Assembly: GCF_041435195.1 (NCBI RefSeq)
Contig: NZ_CP108106.1
Coordinates: 124,001 to 188,000 of the forward strand
DNA: 64,000 nt
Origin: Streptomyces sp. NBC_00224
GTDB lineage: Bacteria > Actinomycetota > Actinomycetes > Streptomycetales > Streptomycetaceae
Direction: 5' to 3'
A model generated the notes under the pieces. It saw only the letters and a program-made list of their open reading frames with translations, had not been told where the DNA came from and searched no databases. Below, in pieces: positions 62,020 to 64,000 of the stretch. Position 1 is the first letter of the stretch; every line of letters starts with the position of its first letter. The translations under genes were made by a program, and so were the position numbers.

Positions 62020-62712
62020 CATTCTGGATACGCACGAGGCAGCGGGCGCAGGATGTCCGGTCTCAGCACGGGCCAGTTCCCCTTCACTTCCCGATCCCGC
62101 AGATTTCGATCATGATGTCACCGGCCCTGGCCGGGAACGCTCTCGCCACAGAACAGGCAATCGCCCCTCCGTCATCTCCAGCAGTCAACGCAGGGTAGCG
62201 TCCCGTCAACGCGGCAGCCACAGCCGCAAGTCAACCGGCCGGCTGGGGGGACTGCGCCCATTCCAGAAGGGGGCGGACGGCACGAAACTCAAGGCGACAG
62301 GTCACGGCTGGGGACTCGTAGCCTCGGCGTGGATCACCTTGGGCGGGATCTACGGGCAGCTCGCCACGATCGCCGCCAGGATAATCGCCGCACACGCCAA
62401 CCGGGGTATCAAGGTTTCCTGTGCTGTCGCCTGGGGGCAGCAGACATGGCCGTCGGCACGTACACAGTGAAGTTCGTCCGCAGCACGCTCGCCATCGCCC
62501 TCGCCCACACACCACCCGCGACGAACAGACGCCGCGACATCCCCCTCCGCAACAGTGCAGCCATCCGCTTCCCCAGGGAAACGGCCCTTGCACGCCACGA
62601 TCCGGCACCCCCGGCCATGCCCGCCACACCACCCACGTCAGCCGCACTCTGACCCATGATCAGATAGCGCACACTGCCCTGCCCCCGTCTTCAGCCGGGA
62701 GGAGCACTCTCG
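62020..62712. other. About 0.7 kb without a confident gene
   Basis: Upstream side of the array 6 leader. A forward frame contains GLVASAWITLGGIYGQLATI followed by IAAHANRGIKV, which could be a remnant of a membrane or conjugative-element protein, but it lacks a clear start. No cas1 or cas2 sequence is visible here. Confidence 0.45.
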
Positions 62713-62961
62713 TCATGCCGCCTCATAATGGTGCGCCCGGCCGCCCCGCCATTCGATCATCACGGAGTTCCCGGCGACCATGTCCTCGGCACTCGTCTCA
62801 TCCAGGCCCGACTGCCGCAGGAACTCCACCAGGTCACGGTCACTGTGGGCGAGGCCGATGATCTGTCCGCGCACGGTGACGCGCCGGCCGCCACTGCCGC
62901 GCGGCCGGTGGACGACTATCGGCGCTTGGTCCATGTCTCCAGGGTGCTCCGGGCTGCTCAT
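62713..62961 (-). CDS. Conserved small Streptomyces hypothetical protein
   Basis: An 82-aa protein: PIVVHRPRGSGGRRVTVRGQ, IIGLAHSDRDLVEFLRQSGL and a C terminus WRGGRAHHYEAA. This pattern is frequent in Streptomyces next to DUF6233 genes. The role is unknown. Its ATG overlaps the stop of the upstream DUF6233 gene (ATGA), so the two form an operon. Confidence 0.8.
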   Translation of the reverse strand: MSSPEHPGDMDQAPIVVHRPRGSGGRRVTVRGQIIGLAHSDRDLVEFLRQSGLDETSAEDMVAGNSVMIEWRGGRAHHYEAA

Positions 62962-63302
62962 TCCAGCATGCCAAGGGCGGTGTCGGGCCGGCAGAAGTCA
63001 CAGGCCGGGGCGCCTTCGGCGAGGGCGGCGAGGGCCTGCTCGCGGCTGACGGCCGTGGGCTGGCCGGGCGCCATCGAACACCCGCCGACATGGACGCCTT
63101 CCGGCAGCCGGGCCTTGCCGGCGCCTCGCCGTACGTAGGCGATCACCCAGTCCGGTGGCGGCGGGAGCGGACGGCGGGCCGCTTCCTCGGCGGCGCGCTG
63201 CCGCTCACTCTCGATCCAGCACCGTGTCCGGGCCAGGTCGTCCAGCTGCACACGCTCCAGGAAGAGCAGAGCGGCGAGCCTCGGAGACACACTGTCGGAC
63301 AT
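62958..63302 (-). CDS. DUF6233 family protein
   Basis: A 114-aa protein of the DUF6233 type: LALLFLERVQLDDLARTRCW-like N terminus (here ALLFLERVQLDDLARTRCWI), PPPPDWVIAYVRRG and the C-terminal VHVGGCSMAPGQPTAVSREQ and ACDFCRPDTALG. The CxxC near the end could bind metal. Start ATG at 63302; the frame is open far upstream without family similarity. It is coupled to the next gene. Confidence 0.8.
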   Translation of the reverse strand: MSDSVSPRLAALLFLERVQLDDLARTRCWIESERQRAAEEAARRPLPPPPDWVIAYVRRGAGKARLPEGVHVGGCSMAPGQPTAVSREQALAALAEGAPACDFCRPDTALGMLE

Positions 63303-63878
63303 ACGTTCGAGTATAGATCGCATCGCGGCGCCCCGCCCTGCGCTCAGGGCCCTCTCCCGGGCCAGCGAACCCTGATCGTTGACCACCGAGTACGAGCGAC
63401 GGCGGTTCCTGATGTGGGCGTGTGACCGCCCTGAGCAGCGGTGCAGCTGCCCCCATGACCAGGAATGGAAGCCGTGGCGATAGTCGTCCTGGCTCACGGG
63501 GCAGTGGTCCGAGCCGTTTCGGAGGAGTTCCTCGTACCGCTGCGCACGGAAAACTGACTGATCAGGATCCACTTCCAGAGGCGAGGGGCCTCTTCGCTGG
63601 TCAAGCTGGCGGGGTGACGGGGTGAGCGGCCCACAAGACTGCTGGCTCATGCCCGACCCCGCCCTTCCTGCGCTGCACCGACGCGGCTTGAGCTGCCGAG
63701 CGTCGGCCGCCGCGCATCTCGCACGCGAGCTCGACGCTCCGGTCGCCGCCGGCCACTGATCCTGGAGCCCCGGGGGGAGCGTCCGGTGAACAACCAACAG
63801 TTACTTTCCTGTCGCCCGGGATGAGTCAGGGCCTGTCCGGGAACTCCGTGGTGGACGGGCCGATGATGGAGAGGGGCT
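63303..63878. other. Spacer with no recognised gene
   Basis: About 575 bp upstream of the DUF6233 gene. The reverse frame stays open (including SVFRAQRYEELLRNGSDHC) but has no recognisable domain. The first part should contain the promoter of the two-gene operon. Confidence 0.4.
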
Positions 63879-64000
63879 ATGGGGGCGGGAACTGTTGCGG
63901 TGTTGGTGGCCGGCATGGGGGTATTGGGTACGTTGCTCGCGCCCTTGGCCGCGGCGTGGGTGGGTGCGCGATCGCGGTCGCAGGAGTCCGAGTTGCGACG
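63879..64000 (+). CDS. Membrane protein, 3' end cut by window
   Basis: The first 40 codons of a protein that runs out of the window: GAGTVAVLVAGMGVLGTLLA, PLAAAWVGARSRSQESELRR. One hydrophobic helix is followed by a basic, charged segment, as in small Streptomyces membrane proteins with a cytoplasmic coiled coil. The ATG has GGAGAGG just upstream. Nothing more can be said of its function. Confidence 0.6.
   Translation, partial: MGAGTVAVLVAGMGVLGTLLAPLAAAWVGARSRSQESELR

Noticed and set aside
62020-62712. Possible cas1 or cas2 beside array 6
   Set aside because: None of the frames shows Cas1 or Cas2 character; the best stretch is a short hydrophobic sequence without a start codon.

Overview
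The window is GC-rich, high-coding-density actinobacterial DNA and almost certainly comes from a Streptomyces or close relative. Supporting signs are GTG/TTG starts, many ATGA/GTGA gene overlaps, DUF5753-type helix-turn-helix regulators, a Streptomyces-style Tad pilus operon, a secreted transglycosylase with a Streptomyces signal peptide, and type I-E CRISPR repeats of the form common in this genus. No rRNA or convincing tRNA gene was seen.

Layout. (1) 1-3.8 kb: end of a Nudix hydrolase, an ABC exporter and a DUF5753 regulator, apparently co-transcribed. (2) 4.1-11.8 kb: an XRE/TPR regulator, an Fe(II)/2-oxoglutarate oxygenase, two glycosyltransferases, a UDP-sugar dehydrogenase and an unrecognised 462-aa protein, which look like a small glycan or natural-product cluster. 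(3) 12-14.5 kb: decay zone with a broken secreted protein, a LysE exporter, an IS110 fragment, an OLD-type ATPase fragment and a lytic transglycosylase. (4) 15.4-21.5 kb: one 2004-aa secreted protein combining a DNase I-like domain, an SGNH hydrolase, lectin-like repeats and a GH18 chitinase. (5) 21.9-34.4 kb: a Tad pilus operon ending in a membrane LysM-BTAD protein and interrupted by two inverted genes. (6) 34.8-43.2 kb: a decayed actinophage morphogenesis module containing two deletion chimeras and several single-base frameshifts. (7) 43.8-62.0 kb: a CRISPR island with a type I-E effector operon, six arrays (55 full repeats), a second cas3 fragment and two copies of a membrane-protein gene, each beside the trailer of one terminal array. 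(8) 62.7-64 kb: small Streptomyces hypothetical genes.

The strongest candidate for unusual biology is the CRISPR island. The Cascade genes (cse1, cse2, cas7, cas5, cas6e) are intact and translationally coupled. cas1 and cas2 are absent. The full-length Cas3 keeps its HD nuclease residues but has lost the Walker A lysine, the SAT motif and the QRxGR arginine motif, so it should lack ATPase/helicase activity. Three arrays keep a conserved leader with a 16-nt box at fixed distance and three have lost it. A 39-aa hydrophobic peptide gene with its own ribosome binding site and strong terminator lies between cas3 and array 3. The locus reads as two former I-E loci that both lost their adaptation genes, leaving a Cascade that could bind targets but may not degrade them in the standard way.
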